Of a stretch of 64,000 nt of DNA, positions 14,394 through 23,373 are shown piece after piece. The notes below the pieces were generated by a model. It was not told the origin of the DNA, made no database searches, and was given only the letters and a program-made list of their open reading frames with translations. The stretch is taken from contig NZ_JAVRHK010000008.1 of assembly GCF_031846585.1 (NCBI RefSeq), positions 124,001 through 188,000 of the forward strand. The letters are read 5' to 3'. A program made the translations under genes and the position numbers. The first letter of the stretch is position 1, and each line of letters starts with the position of its first letter. This DNA comes from Autumnicola musiva (GTDB taxonomy: Bacteria; Bacteroidota; Bacteroidia; Flavobacteriales; Flavobacteriaceae).

Positions 14394-17390
14394 ATGTATA
14401 ATTTTTTTCTGAAAATTCATTATTTCTTTAAACGGCAGAAGCTGGCCGGGTTTTCCATACTTATTATTCTGGCGGCTGTCCTGGCTTTTTTTGCTTCCAA
14501 AATTAATCTGGAAGAAGATATTACCCAATTAATCCCTTCAGGAGAAAAACAGGATGTGCTGCGCCGTGTTTTAGATGAAACTGACTTTTCAGATAAAATC
14601 ATTGTAACTATTTCGGCTTCTTCCGAAGAAACACATCCAGATCGTCTTACCCGTTATGCTGAAGAGTTTGTTGATTCGCTTCATGAAAAACTGCCCGAGT
14701 ATATAGAAGAAGTTGAAGGAGAATTATCTGAAGAAGGGGTGCTGGAAGTATATGATTTTGTTTATAATCATTTGCCCTTATTTTTAAATGCTGAAGATTA
14801 CCAGAAAATAAATTCGCGTATAACCGAAGACAGCATTGAATATTATTTAAAGAAAGATTACCGCAATCTTATTTCTCCCACCGGCCTTGTGACCAAGGAA
14901 TTCATTTTTAAAGATCCGCTTTCCATCACCACTCTTGGCCTGAACAAACTTCGGGAGTTACAGGTGGGCAATCAATATGAGCTTTACAATAACTTTTTAC
15001 TTACAAAAGACCATCAGCATTTGTTATTGTTTCTCACCCCGTCTTTACCGGCTTCAGAAACCAATAACAACAAAACTTTTATCAGCAAGTTAAAAGAAGT
15101 TCAATCTTCTCTTGATGAAAAATATGAAGATGTAGAAGGGGACTTTTTTGGTGGAGTGCTGTATTCGCTGGCCAATGCAAACAGGATAAAATCTGATATA
15201 AGAATCACTATTTCCATTGCCGTGGCAGTACTGCTGCTGTTGCTTGTATTTTTTTACAGGCGAATTTATATACCGTTTATTCTTTTTATTCCGAGTATTC
15301 TAGGCGCTTTGGTGGCCGTAGCATTCCTTTATTTTTTCAAGGGAACAATTTCGGCTATCTCCCTGGGAATTGGAGCAATTCTTCTTGGAATAAGTTTAGA
15401 TTATGCCTTACATATTCTTACACACTACAGGAATAATAATGATATCAAACAACTTTACAGGGAAGTAACCCGGCCGGTTTTAATGAGCAGCCTTACCACG
15501 GCGGTTGCTTTTTTATGCCTGATATTTGTGCAGAGCAAAGCTTTGAATGACTTGGGGATATTTGCTGCCGTAAGCGTTGTATTTGCTTCTGCTTTTGCAC
15601 TTATCCTGGTTCCGTTGCTTTACAAAATCCCTGCATCGCTTGAAAAGGAGAAACCTACTTTTCTGGATAAATTTGCCTCCATAGACCTACATAAAAAGAA
15701 AAGCCTGGTAATTATTGTTATATTCCTTTTTTTAGGCGGACTGCTGTTTTTTACCAATGTCCGGTTCAACAGTAACATTGCCAGCTTAAATTATGAGCCA
15801 CAGGAAATAAAAAATGCTGAAGAGAAGATTCTGGAAATTGCCGGAAGGTCGGGCAAAACAATTTTCCTGGTGAGCTACGGGAATAATGTAGACGAGGCTT
15901 TGCTTCATAATTACAATCTTTACACCAGGCTTGGTGACTTGCATGAGCAGGGCAAAATTGAAAATTTCAGCAGTATTGGGGGAGTAGTGCTGTCTACCAA
16001 TACCCAAACCACCAGAATAACGAATTGGGAGGAATTTTGGAATGGCGGGAAAAAAGAACAATTGAAACAAGATCTGATAGAGAAGTCGGATAATTTCGGG
16101 TTTAAAAAAGAGAGTTTTAATACTTTTTATCGTCAGCTTGAAAAAGATTTTGATCCAATTTTACTGGACGCTTATCGCAATACAGGAAATTTATATCTTA
16201 ATGATTTTATTTCTGTTAGCCCCGATTTTTCTACGGTCACCACTACTGTAAACCTCCCGGAAGGTAGTTCGCTGGACTTTTCAGCAGAACTGGAGAATAC
16301 AGAAGGTGTTGTGGTGATAGACCGGAAACAGATCAACCAGAGCTTTTTGGGGAATCTTAAAAATGATTTCAATCAGCTGATTGGTATTTCGATATTTGCC
16401 GTTTTTCTGATTCTTCTTCTGTTTTACAAGAACCTGGAACTAAGCTTTCTTACCATGCTGCCCATTGCAATTACCTGGGTAATCGCTCTTGGAATTATGA
16501 GCGTGTTTGGTATTGAGTTTAATATTTTGAACATTATCATTTCCACTTTTATTTTTGGCCTCGGCCTGGATTATAGTATTTTTATCACCAATGGTGCTTT
16601 AAAAGAATATGAAGAAGGCAGACCTGCCTTAAAAACCTATCGTACTTCGATACTTATTTCAGTTATTACCACCTTGCTGGGAATAGGTGCACTAATTTTC
16701 GCCCAACATCCTGCATTAAGATCGGTTTCCATAGTTTCAGTTATTGGAGTGCTCACTGCGGTTGTCGTTGCTTTTGTATTCCAGGCGTTTCTTTTTGACC
16801 TTCTGTTCCACAAAAGGACGAGGAAAGGCCTGGCACCCTTCAGGATAAGGAATCTTATTTCTAATCCTAAAAAGAAAGGCTCCTTTAAAAATCAGCTATA
16901 TTTTAAAAAGCTGGTATTGGATAATTACCGCTTTAAATCGGTTTATGCTGAAATGCGCAAAACTTTTTCTGAAGAAAGGGAGCGCTATTTAAAAATTTCA
17001 GGATTTATAGGAAATAATGAAAAAGTGGCGGTTTATAATTCCGGCTACGGGATGCTGGCTATTTATCTTAGTTATAAACATCCTGAAAACAAGATTATTG
17101 GTTTTGAAACAGAAGATTCCAGGTTAAGAATAGCGAAAAATACCTTTCGCAATGGCCATAACCTGCTTAATTTTACAAATGAGCTTGCTGAAATGGAAAC
17201 CGCCGAAATCTTCATCATTGGGAAAACTGCAAATACCAATCTTCGTAATGACCTTGAGAAAATGATTTCAAAAACGGCCAAAAAAGTAATTATTCTTGAT
17301 CCTGAATATTCTTACCGCTGGATCCTGGATTTAAATTTTGAAATCCATTACCGTCAAAACAATATTATTGAACTCAGCAAGCTTTCCTGA
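14394..17390 (+). CDS. MMPL/RND-type exporter with C-terminal methyltransferase-like domain
   Basis: 998 residues. The first 800 form a two-repeat MMPL/RND transporter: one N-terminal span, a periplasmic loop, then five to six spans in each half. Each half carries the proton-relay type motif G-x-x-LDY (near residues 331 and 722). From about 830 a soluble Rossmann-like domain follows. VAVYNSGYGMLAIYL resembles SAM motif I, KIIGFETEDSRLRIA motif II, and AEIFIIGK and VIILDPEYSY occur later. The usual GxGxG is degenerate (NSGYG). MMPL exporters are standard in aryl-polyene clusters, where they are expected to extract the pigment from the inner membrane. The appended domain is less common. It could methylate the cargo, or be a non-catalytic cap. 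Confidence 0.9.
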   Translation: MYNFFLKIHYFFKRQKLAGFSILIILAAVLAFFASKINLEEDITQLIPSGEKQDVLRRVLDETDFSDKIIVTISASSEETHPDRLTRYAEEFVDSLHEKLPEYIEEVEGELSEEGVLEVYDFVYNHLPLFLNAEDYQKINSRITEDSIEYYLKKDYRNLISPTGLVTKEFIFKDPLSITTLGLNKLRELQVGNQYELYNNFLLTKDHQHLLLFLTPSLPASETNNNKTFISKLKEVQSSLDEKYEDVEGDFFGGVLYSLANANRIKSDIRITISIAVAVLLLLLVFFYRRIYIPFILFIPSILGALVAVAFLYFFKGTISAISLGIGAILLGISLDYALHILTHYRNNNDIKQLYREVTRPVLMSSLTTAVAFLCLIFVQSKALNDLGIFAAVSVVFASAFALILVPLLYKIPASLEKEKPTFLDKFASIDLHKKKSLVIIVIFLFLGGLLFFTNVRFNSNIASLNYEPQEIKNAEEKILEIAGRSGKTIFLVSYGNNVDEALLHNYNLYTRLGDLHEQGKIENFSSIGGVVLSTNTQTTRITNWEEFWNGGKKEQLKQDLIEKSDNFGFKKESFNTFYRQLEKDFDPILLDAYRNTGNLYLNDFISVSPDFSTVTTTVNLPEGSSLDFSAELENTEGVVVIDRKQINQSFLGNLKNDFNQLIGISIFAVFLILLLFYKNLELSFLTMLPIAITWVIALGIMSVFGIEFNILNIIISTFIFGLGLDYSIFITNGALKEYEEGRPALKTYRTSILISVITTLLGIGALIFAQHPALRSVSIVSVIGVLTAVVVAFVFQAFLFDLLFHKRTRKGLAPFRIRNLISNPKKKGSFKNQLYFKKLVLDNYRFKSVYAEMRKTFSEERERYLKISGFIGNNEKVAVYNSGYGMLAIYLSYKHPENKIIGFETEDSRLRIAKNTFRNGHNLLNFTNELAEMETAEIFIIGKTANTNLRNDLEKMISKTAKKVIILDPEYSYRWILDLNFEIHYRQNNIIELSKLS

Positions 17391-17393
17391 AAA

Positions 17394-19061
17394 ATGGCCA
17401 ATTTCATAAAAAATATTTTTCTTTTTGTTTCCCTGCTCCAACTGGTTGGTTGTGGAGTAAAAAAATCTATGGCAGACCGTCCTGATATTTCAGGAATAGA
17501 AACCATTGATACTGTACGTACAGCTCATGATTCCACTCATTTTTCCCTGGGAAACAACAATCTCATCAAGAACAAGTATGGGATTTGGGAGCTTTATATT
17601 GAAGGGAATGCGTTGGAAAGAGGGCTGGCTAACGGCAGCCTTACGCAGGACCTTATCCATAAACAGGAAAATGCCTTTATGGGCAAAATTGATGAATTGG
17701 TACCCTCTCAAACTTATCAAAGTTTCCTGAAGAAAATGATCTCCTGGTTTAACCGAAAAATGTATTTACATGTAACTGAAGAATACAAGGAGGAGATTTA
17801 TGGCGTTTCCCGTTTTGGACTTAAAAAATATGATGAATTTGCCCCGGCTTATGTGAGGATGCTTTATTTTCATGGTGCACATGACATTGGCCACGCTTTA
17901 AAGGACCTGATGTTGGTGGGCTGTACGTCCTTTGCTGCATGGGATAAAAAAACTGCCGATGGAGAACTTCTTTTAGGACGAAATTTTGATTTTTATGCCG
18001 GCGATGAATTTTCGGAGGAAAAGATTGTCTCTTTTGTGAATCCGGATAGTGGCTATAAATTCATGTCCTACTCCTGGGGCGGAATGATTGGCGTGGTAAG
18101 CGGCATGAATGAAAAAGGTGTTAGCGTGACCATTAATGCCGGAAAATCTAAAATCCCGCTTATCGCTAAAACTCCGGTTACACTTGTGGCGCGCGAAATC
18201 TTACAGTATGCTGCCAACACTAACGAGGCCATTGAAATTGCCAAAAAAAGGGAAGTTTTTGTATCTGAAGCTATTATGGTTGGAAGTGCGGAAGAGCGCA
18301 AAGCCATTCTCATTGAAGTTTCGCCTAAAAATTTCGGGGTTTATGAAGTGGAAAATCAGGATGAACTGGTATGCAGCAACCATTTTCAAAGTGAAGCTTA
18401 TGCTGAAGACCAGAGGAATTTAAAAACCATAGAGGAAAGCCATTCTGCTTATCGCTACGAAAGAATGCAGGAATTGTTGGAGGAGAAAAATAAACTTACT
18501 CCTGAAAAAGCTGCGGCCGTTCTTCGGAATAAAAATGGTTTACACGGGGAGAATATTGGCTATGGCAATGAAAAAGCTATAAACCAGTTACTGGCGCATC
18601 ACGGCATTATTTTTAAGCCTGAAGAAAACCAGGTCTGGATTTCTGCCAACCCTTATCAATTAGGAGCTTTTGTAGCTTATGATTTAGATGAAGTGTTTGC
18701 CAGGTTTGAACAGGGAAACGTGGAGAAAAGTGTGGCAAATGCTGAAAAAACCATTCCTGAAGACGAATTTGTCCATTCTGAAAACTTCAAAAAATATGAA
18801 GAATTCAGAAAATTGAGTTATGAAGTTTTCAATGCAATTTCAGCTGAAGAAACTATTTCAGAAGATAAAATTCAGCATTTAAAACAGCTGAATCCGCATT
18901 TCTGGAAGGCTTATTATCTTGCCGGGGCTTATTATTTTCAGCAAAAGGATTACAAAAAGGCAATTATTGACCTGAAACAGGCTAAGCGCCGGGAAATAAG
19001 TTCTGTGCCTGAAGAGGAGGAGGTAGAGAAATTGTTGAAGCAAAGTTACCGAAAGATTTAA
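17394..19061 (+). CDS. C45-family (acyl-CoA:6-APA acyltransferase-like) Ntn-hydrolase lipoprotein with TPR-like tail
   Basis: 555 residues. A type II signal peptide ends in LVGC with lipidated Cys20, so the protein is membrane-anchored, probably in the periplasm or outer membrane. The Ntn-hydrolase core begins at Cys177 (LVGCTSFAAWDKKT), followed by LLLGRNFDFY and GMNEKGVSVTINAG, the C45 acyltransferase/phospholipase B-like pattern in which autocleavage frees the Cys as N-terminal nucleophile. Residues about 490-550 contain a TPR-like repeat (WKAYYLAGAYYFQQKDYKKAI). In a pigment operon it is a good candidate for forming or cleaving the ester or amide that attaches the polyene to its partner on the envelope side (inference). 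Confidence 0.86.
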   Translation: MANFIKNIFLFVSLLQLVGCGVKKSMADRPDISGIETIDTVRTAHDSTHFSLGNNNLIKNKYGIWELYIEGNALERGLANGSLTQDLIHKQENAFMGKIDELVPSQTYQSFLKKMISWFNRKMYLHVTEEYKEEIYGVSRFGLKKYDEFAPAYVRMLYFHGAHDIGHALKDLMLVGCTSFAAWDKKTADGELLLGRNFDFYAGDEFSEEKIVSFVNPDSGYKFMSYSWGGMIGVVSGMNEKGVSVTINAGKSKIPLIAKTPVTLVAREILQYAANTNEAIEIAKKREVFVSEAIMVGSAEERKAILIEVSPKNFGVYEVENQDELVCSNHFQSEAYAEDQRNLKTIEESHSAYRYERMQELLEEKNKLTPEKAAAVLRNKNGLHGENIGYGNEKAINQLLAHHGIIFKPEENQVWISANPYQLGAFVAYDLDEVFARFEQGNVEKSVANAEKTIPEDEFVHSENFKKYEEFRKLSYEVFNAISAEETISEDKIQHLKQLNPHFWKAYYLAGAYYFQQKDYKKAIIDLKQAKRREISSVPEEEEVEKLLKQSYRKI

Positions 19062-19062
19062 A

Positions 19063-20343
19063 ATGATGAAGGAACTGTATTACCGGGACACTGAAAAAAT
19101 CCGGAAAAAGCAATGGGCTTTTCTCAGGGAACAGCTTTTATACACCTCCAGAAATTCCCCTTTTTACCGGGAGCTTTTCAGGAAGCACAAAATTGATCTG
19201 TCGCGGCTTGCTTCGTACAACGATTTCAGAAGAATTTCATTAACTACAAAAGAAGACCTTCAGCAGCAAAACTCAGAATTTATAAGTGTTGCCAAAGAAG
19301 AGATAATTGATTTTGTGACCACTTCTGGAACGTTGGGAGATCCTGTAAGCCTGGCGCTAAATGAAGCCGATTTAGAAAGGCTGGCCACAAATGAAATGAA
19401 ATCGTTTCAGATGGCGGGAGTAAAAAAACAGGATGTAGTGCAAATCACTACTACACTGGATCGGCGGTTTATGGCCGGAATGGCATATTTCCTGGGGCTT
19501 TGCAAACTCGGAGCGGGAATTGTAAGAACAGGCAGCGGCTTACCCAAATTACAATGGGATTCCATAGAAAGGTTTCAGCCGAAATATCTGGTGGCGGTAC
19601 CTTCTTTTTTGTTGAAAATGATCGAATTTGCAGAAGCTAATGGGATAGATTACAGAAATTCTTCGGTTAAGGCGGCAATTTGCATTGGTGAACCGCTGCG
19701 AAATGAACATCTTGAATTAAACGGGCTCGCCACCCGAATCAGGAAACTTTGGAATCTTGAGCTTTTTTCCACTTATGCTTCCACTGAAATGGCTACGGCT
19801 TTTACCGAATGTGAAATGCATCACGGAAATCATATTTTATCTGACCTTATTTTTACTGAAGTTTTAAATAATAGGGGAGAGCCTGTAGAAGATGGAGAAA
19901 TTGGGGAGCTTGTAGTTTCTCCGCTGCAAACACGCACCATGCCTTTGCTTCGTTATGCGACGGGAGATATGGTAAAAATTTTCCGGGAACCCTGTGCCTG
20001 TGGCAGAAATACCCCAAGGCTTAGCCCGGTTATTGGCAGAAAGAAACAAATGCTGAAGCTGAAAGGAACCAGCGTTTACCCGCAGCAGATTATTAATGCG
20101 CTGAATTCTTTCAGCGGGATTGAAAGCTTTGTGATAGAAGCGCGAACGGGAGCATTGGATACGGACGAATTGTTTATTAAAATCAGCAGGATAGGAGAGC
20201 AAGAACTGCAGGAAATTAAGGAGCACCTAAAGTCCAGCTTGCAGGTTACACCACAAATTGAGGAAACAGAAAAAGCTGTTATTGAAGAATTGAAATTTCC
20301 GAAACAAAGCCGTAAACCGCAAATTTTTATTGATTACAGGTAA
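19063..20343 (+). CDS. Phenylacetate-CoA ligase/F390-synthetase-like adenylating enzyme
   Basis: 426 residues of the ANL superfamily, PaaK type. It has the P-loop FVTTSGTLGDPVSLA, STYASTEMATAF, LLRYATGDMVKIF, a Cys-rich turn CACGRNTPR, then GRKKQMLKLKGTSVYPQQI before the small C-terminal domain. This is the usual layout of the PaaK family, length included. It is the last gene of the operon, two bases after the C45 gene. The best guess is activation of the aromatic starter (4-coumarate from the ammonia-lyase) for loading onto the ACP. A CoA ester product cannot be excluded. Confidence 0.9.
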   Translation: MMKELYYRDTEKIRKKQWAFLREQLLYTSRNSPFYRELFRKHKIDLSRLASYNDFRRISLTTKEDLQQQNSEFISVAKEEIIDFVTTSGTLGDPVSLALNEADLERLATNEMKSFQMAGVKKQDVVQITTTLDRRFMAGMAYFLGLCKLGAGIVRTGSGLPKLQWDSIERFQPKYLVAVPSFLLKMIEFAEANGIDYRNSSVKAAICIGEPLRNEHLELNGLATRIRKLWNLELFSTYASTEMATAFTECEMHHGNHILSDLIFTEVLNNRGEPVEDGEIGELVVSPLQTRTMPLLRYATGDMVKIFREPCACGRNTPRLSPVIGRKKQMLKLKGTSVYPQQIINALNSFSGIESFVIEARTGALDTDELFIKISRIGEQELQEIKEHLKSSLQVTPQIEETEKAVIEELKFPKQSRKPQIFIDYR

Positions 20344-20558
20344 TTTTTATCAATAGTGAAGAGTGAAAGAGTTAAGGAGGAAAAAAGGTTACTCGTGCCA
20401 GAAAGGGTAAAACTTCATTTAATTATCTTCTGCGGTAATCGGTGTAATTTGCGGGAGAAAAATTTATGGAGAGGGAAAAAGTGAAAGAGTGAAAAAGAAA
20501 CATTATTTTCAATTTCATCAGAAGCTTAAAGCCTATAGCTTAGGGCGAAATACTGGAT
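20344..20558. repeat. Spacer with decayed dispersed repeats
   Basis: This 215-bp spacer between convergent transcripts holds no credible gene. It contains GTGAAAGAGTGAAAAA (20481-20496), also found at 35772-35787, and a near copy at 20355-20371. It also has a CTGCGGTAATCGG/TAATTTGCGGGA stretch and an AGCTTAAAGCCTATAGCTTAGGG tandem-like stretch. Comparable degenerate words occur between genes in many Flavobacteriaceae (from general familiarity). Confidence 0.4.
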
Positions 20559-21737
20559 TTACACTTTCCTGCAGAGCAATACAATTTTCTCTTCATTCAG
20601 ATTTGTGGTAAAGAAAAGATAATCTTTGCCTCCATCTTTTATCTTGAGCTTATTGCGTATTTCAGCAACCGATTCAGGGAAATTCCGGGTTGTAATATTG
20701 GCCTTTTTACCTCCAAAGCTTTTCTTTAAATGCTTCCTGCTAAATTCCACTGTATCAATAATTTCAAAACATCTTCCCGGGAAATTTTTTATTTGTTCTG
20801 AAGTAAATAGATGGGAATTAATATGAAGCTTTTTAGTTCCGGTAACTTCAGCCAGGGCAGCGAAACTTCCACTTTTCATAATGGCTGCATTGGGTTCATA
20901 AAGATATTTTTCAGGAAACGAAAATTCAATCTCTGCCGTATTAGTGGAAAGAACAGCTTCAAATTCCTGGTTACCTTTCTTCTGAAAATTAATAGTTTTC
21001 ACTTTTACTTCTTCCGAAGGAGTTTTCGGCAGTAGCCATAACAATTCCTTTACTTCATTTTCTACAGCAACAATATGGATTTTGGCAACAGATTCCAGTT
21101 CTTCTATTCCGGCACTAAGATCGAGCAGGGGAGAAGTTTTTATTAAGATATTTTCAGAACGCTCAAATAGTAACTTCAGATTAGCAGGAATATCCGGCTG
21201 GCAATCGGACAACCTAAAAACTTTACCGCCATGTTCATCTCTTCTGGCAGGATCTGCAAAAATCCAGTCAAAATTTTCAGAAGATGTTTTCAGATACTGA
21301 AGTCCGTCGGTATGATGAGTATTAATATTGTCTGCTCCTAAAACTTCAAAATTATGCCCGGAAATTTCAGTTAATTCTTGATTTATTTCACAATACTGAA
21401 CCTTTTCTGCCTTTTTTGAAAAGTGGAAAGTATCCACCCCAAAACCACCGGTAATATCAATCAATTTTTCTCCTGAAACCAAAGAGGCTTTATATTTCGC
21501 GGTAATTTCAGAAGAAGTCTGTTCGAGGTTCAGGCGTGGAGGAAAAAGGATTCCCGGAGTCTGGAACCAGGTGGGCAGCTTTTTTTCCGCAGTTTTTAAT
21601 CCGGCGATTTGAGCGGCGATCTCCTGAATGGAAACATCAGGAAAAGGGCTGCCTTTCAGGATTAACTTTGAAAGATCAGATTTTAGATTTTTCCTTATAA
21701 AATCCTGAACATCATTTTGTAATAATTGCTTATTCAA
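20559..21737 (-). CDS. SAM-dependent methyltransferase with THUMP-like domain (PG_1098 family)
   Basis: 392 residues. A class I methyltransferase core lies near 90-200: KLIDITGGFGVDTFHFS (motif I), YCEINQELTEIS (motif II) and DWIFADPARRDEHGG (motif IV). The rest fits the Bacteroidetes proteins with a THUMP-like C-terminal domain. Probable target is an RNA base, unproven. It is the last gene of the minus-strand operon, 10 bp after the AI-2E family gene, and it converges with the pigment operon. Confidence 0.87.
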   Translation of the reverse strand: MNKQLLQNDVQDFIRKNLKSDLSKLILKGSPFPDVSIQEIAAQIAGLKTAEKKLPTWFQTPGILFPPRLNLEQTSSEITAKYKASLVSGEKLIDITGGFGVDTFHFSKKAEKVQYCEINQELTEISGHNFEVLGADNINTHHTDGLQYLKTSSENFDWIFADPARRDEHGGKVFRLSDCQPDIPANLKLLFERSENILIKTSPLLDLSAGIEELESVAKIHIVAVENEVKELLWLLPKTPSEEVKVKTINFQKKGNQEFEAVLSTNTAEIEFSFPEKYLYEPNAAIMKSGSFAALAEVTGTKKLHINSHLFTSEQIKNFPGRCFEIIDTVEFSRKHLKKSFGGKKANITTRNFPESVAEIRNKLKIKDGGKDYLFFTTNLNEEKIVLLCRKV

Positions 21738-21747
21738 AATAGAGGTT

Positions 21748-22836
21748 TTAGAGGTCTCTCGTAAGCCTTTTTACAATTTTGTATTCGCTCAAAGATTCTT
21801 TCGCGATCACTTTAAGGGCGGTATAAAAGGGAACTGCCACAACCATTCCGCCAATACCAAACATGAGGCCGGCTATAAGAATAATAAGGAAAATTTCCAG
21901 CGGATGCGAACGCACGCTCGCTCCAAAAATCATAGGTTGTGAAATAAAATTATCTATAAGCTGACAAATGGCGTAACCTAACATCACATAGATTAACCTC
22001 GGTAAAATTATTGCAGAAAAATCGGCTCCCAGATTGCTGGAAATTACAAATAGGGCCATTAAAATTCCGGCGAAAAGTGGTCCCAGGTAAGGTACCAGGT
22101 TCAGGAAAGCACAAATAAATGCAATGGCTATAGGATTCCTTATTTCAAAAACACTCAGCAAAATGGTATAAAGAATAAAAAGCACAGTAACCTGCATGGT
22201 AAGGCCTACAAAGTATCTGGAAAGTAATATTTTAATTTTATTAAATGCCCTCTGGAATTTTAGCTCATCTCCATGATTGGCAAATACCAGGATACTGTTT
22301 ATCATCAATTTGCTATCCTTTAACAGGAAGAATGAAATAAAGATAATTGAAAATATGGCGACTAAAGTAGCGCCAAGCAGGCTGAAAACGTTGTTGAGAA
22401 ATTTAGGAATAGCGGTAATATCAAAATTTCTTACAAATTCGCTCTGCTTGAGCCCTTCAATAATATTGATTTCCTCGACTCCCAGATAATTGTTTACCTG
22501 CGTATTAAGATCGTTAAGGTCACTCCTGAAGGCATCCATGTCTATCCTGCCCAGGTACTGACTCTGTTCTATAACAATGGGTACAAAAACATAAATAATG
22601 CCTATAAATAGCGAAAGTACCATTAGCAGCACCATTATTACTGAAAGCTGGTTGGGGAGCTTAAGGGTATGTTTAAGAAAAATTACTATGGGCCTCCCTA
22701 CAAGTGAAATAACTCCCGAAATGGCTATATAAACCAACACCGACTGTATTTCGTATAGAAAATAGAGAAGCAAAACTATTCCAACCATTATCCCGGCTGC
22801 CCGTAATATTCCGAAAGAAAATTCTTTTGCGTTCAC
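21748..22836 (-). CDS. AI-2E family transporter (PerM-like permease)
   Basis: 362 residues with about eight hydrophobic spans, arranged as an N-terminal pair, a soluble loop (about 85-145) and a C-terminal bundle. The family signature FLNLVPYLGPLFAGILMALF and the C-terminal GGMVVAVPFYTALKVI are present. Members export small molecules or act as Na+/H+ antiporters. An autoinducer role is not implied by the name. It lies 12 bp downstream of the TrmH-family gene in the same operon. Confidence 0.9.
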   Translation of the reverse strand: MNAKEFSFGILRAAGIMVGIVLLLYFLYEIQSVLVYIAISGVISLVGRPIVIFLKHTLKLPNQLSVIMVLLMVLSLFIGIIYVFVPIVIEQSQYLGRIDMDAFRSDLNDLNTQVNNYLGVEEINIIEGLKQSEFVRNFDITAIPKFLNNVFSLLGATLVAIFSIIFISFFLLKDSKLMINSILVFANHGDELKFQRAFNKIKILLSRYFVGLTMQVTVLFILYTILLSVFEIRNPIAIAFICAFLNLVPYLGPLFAGILMALFVISSNLGADFSAIILPRLIYVMLGYAICQLIDNFISQPMIFGASVRSHPLEIFLIILIAGLMFGIGGMVVAVPFYTALKVIAKESLSEYKIVKRLTRDL

Positions 22837-22848
22837 GGCGTAAATATA

Positions 22849-23373
22849 TTATTTCTCATCTAAAGTATTGATGCTTTTGGTAATTTCATATAAAGCAATG
22901 GCAGCTGCCTGTGCGACATTCATGCTACTGTTGTTACCAAACATATTAATATGAAGTGTTTTATGGCAAAGGGAAAGAATGTTTTCCTGAATGCCAAAAG
23001 CTTCATTTCCAATCACCAGGGCTATAGCTTTATGTTCCCCGAAATTTGCAGTTTCCAAAGCTAAACTATTATGGGTAATTTCCAGTGCGAAAATGCTGTA
23101 GTTTTGTTCCCGGTAATATTCCAGTGCCTGAAGGGTGGTCTCAAACATTTCAAATGCCACATATTCGTGGGTATTTCTGGCAGTTTTCTTCAAGCGGTTG
23201 CTGCGGAAGTTGGGAGGAGTACCACAAAATATTATTTTTTCCACCCCAAAAGCATCGGCTAACCTAAAAATACTTCCAATATTTGCATCCCCGGCAACTT
23301 CATCCAGGATAAGGACAAGCGGAAAATTCCTTTTTTTAAAATTAGATTGGTAGTGGGACAGCTGTGATTTCAA
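22849..23373 (-). CDS. TrmH-family (SpoU) RNA 2'-O-methyltransferase
   Basis: 174 residues, a minimal SPOUT domain without an RNA-binding extension. Motif 1 is AGDANIGSIFRLADAFG (usual NxGxxxR), motif 2 IALVIGNEAFGI, and motif 3 INMFGNNSSMNVAQAAAIALYE. These form the trefoil-knot SAM site. It probably 2'-O-methylates a tRNA or rRNA ribose, with the exact site unknown. The start overlaps the upstream DUF4159 gene by 4 bp (ATGA). Confidence 0.9.
   Translation of the reverse strand: MKSQLSHYQSNFKKRNFPLVLILDEVAGDANIGSIFRLADAFGVEKIIFCGTPPNFRSNRLKKTARNTHEYVAFEMFETTLQALEYYREQNYSIFALEITHNSLALETANFGEHKAIALVIGNEAFGIQENILSLCHKTLHINMFGNNSSMNVAQAAAIALYEITKSINTLDEK

Noticed and set aside
20344..20558. Possible CRISPR-like or small RNA locus
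   Set aside because: The repeats are few, imperfect and irregularly spaced, with no cas genes and no stable RNA fold visible.
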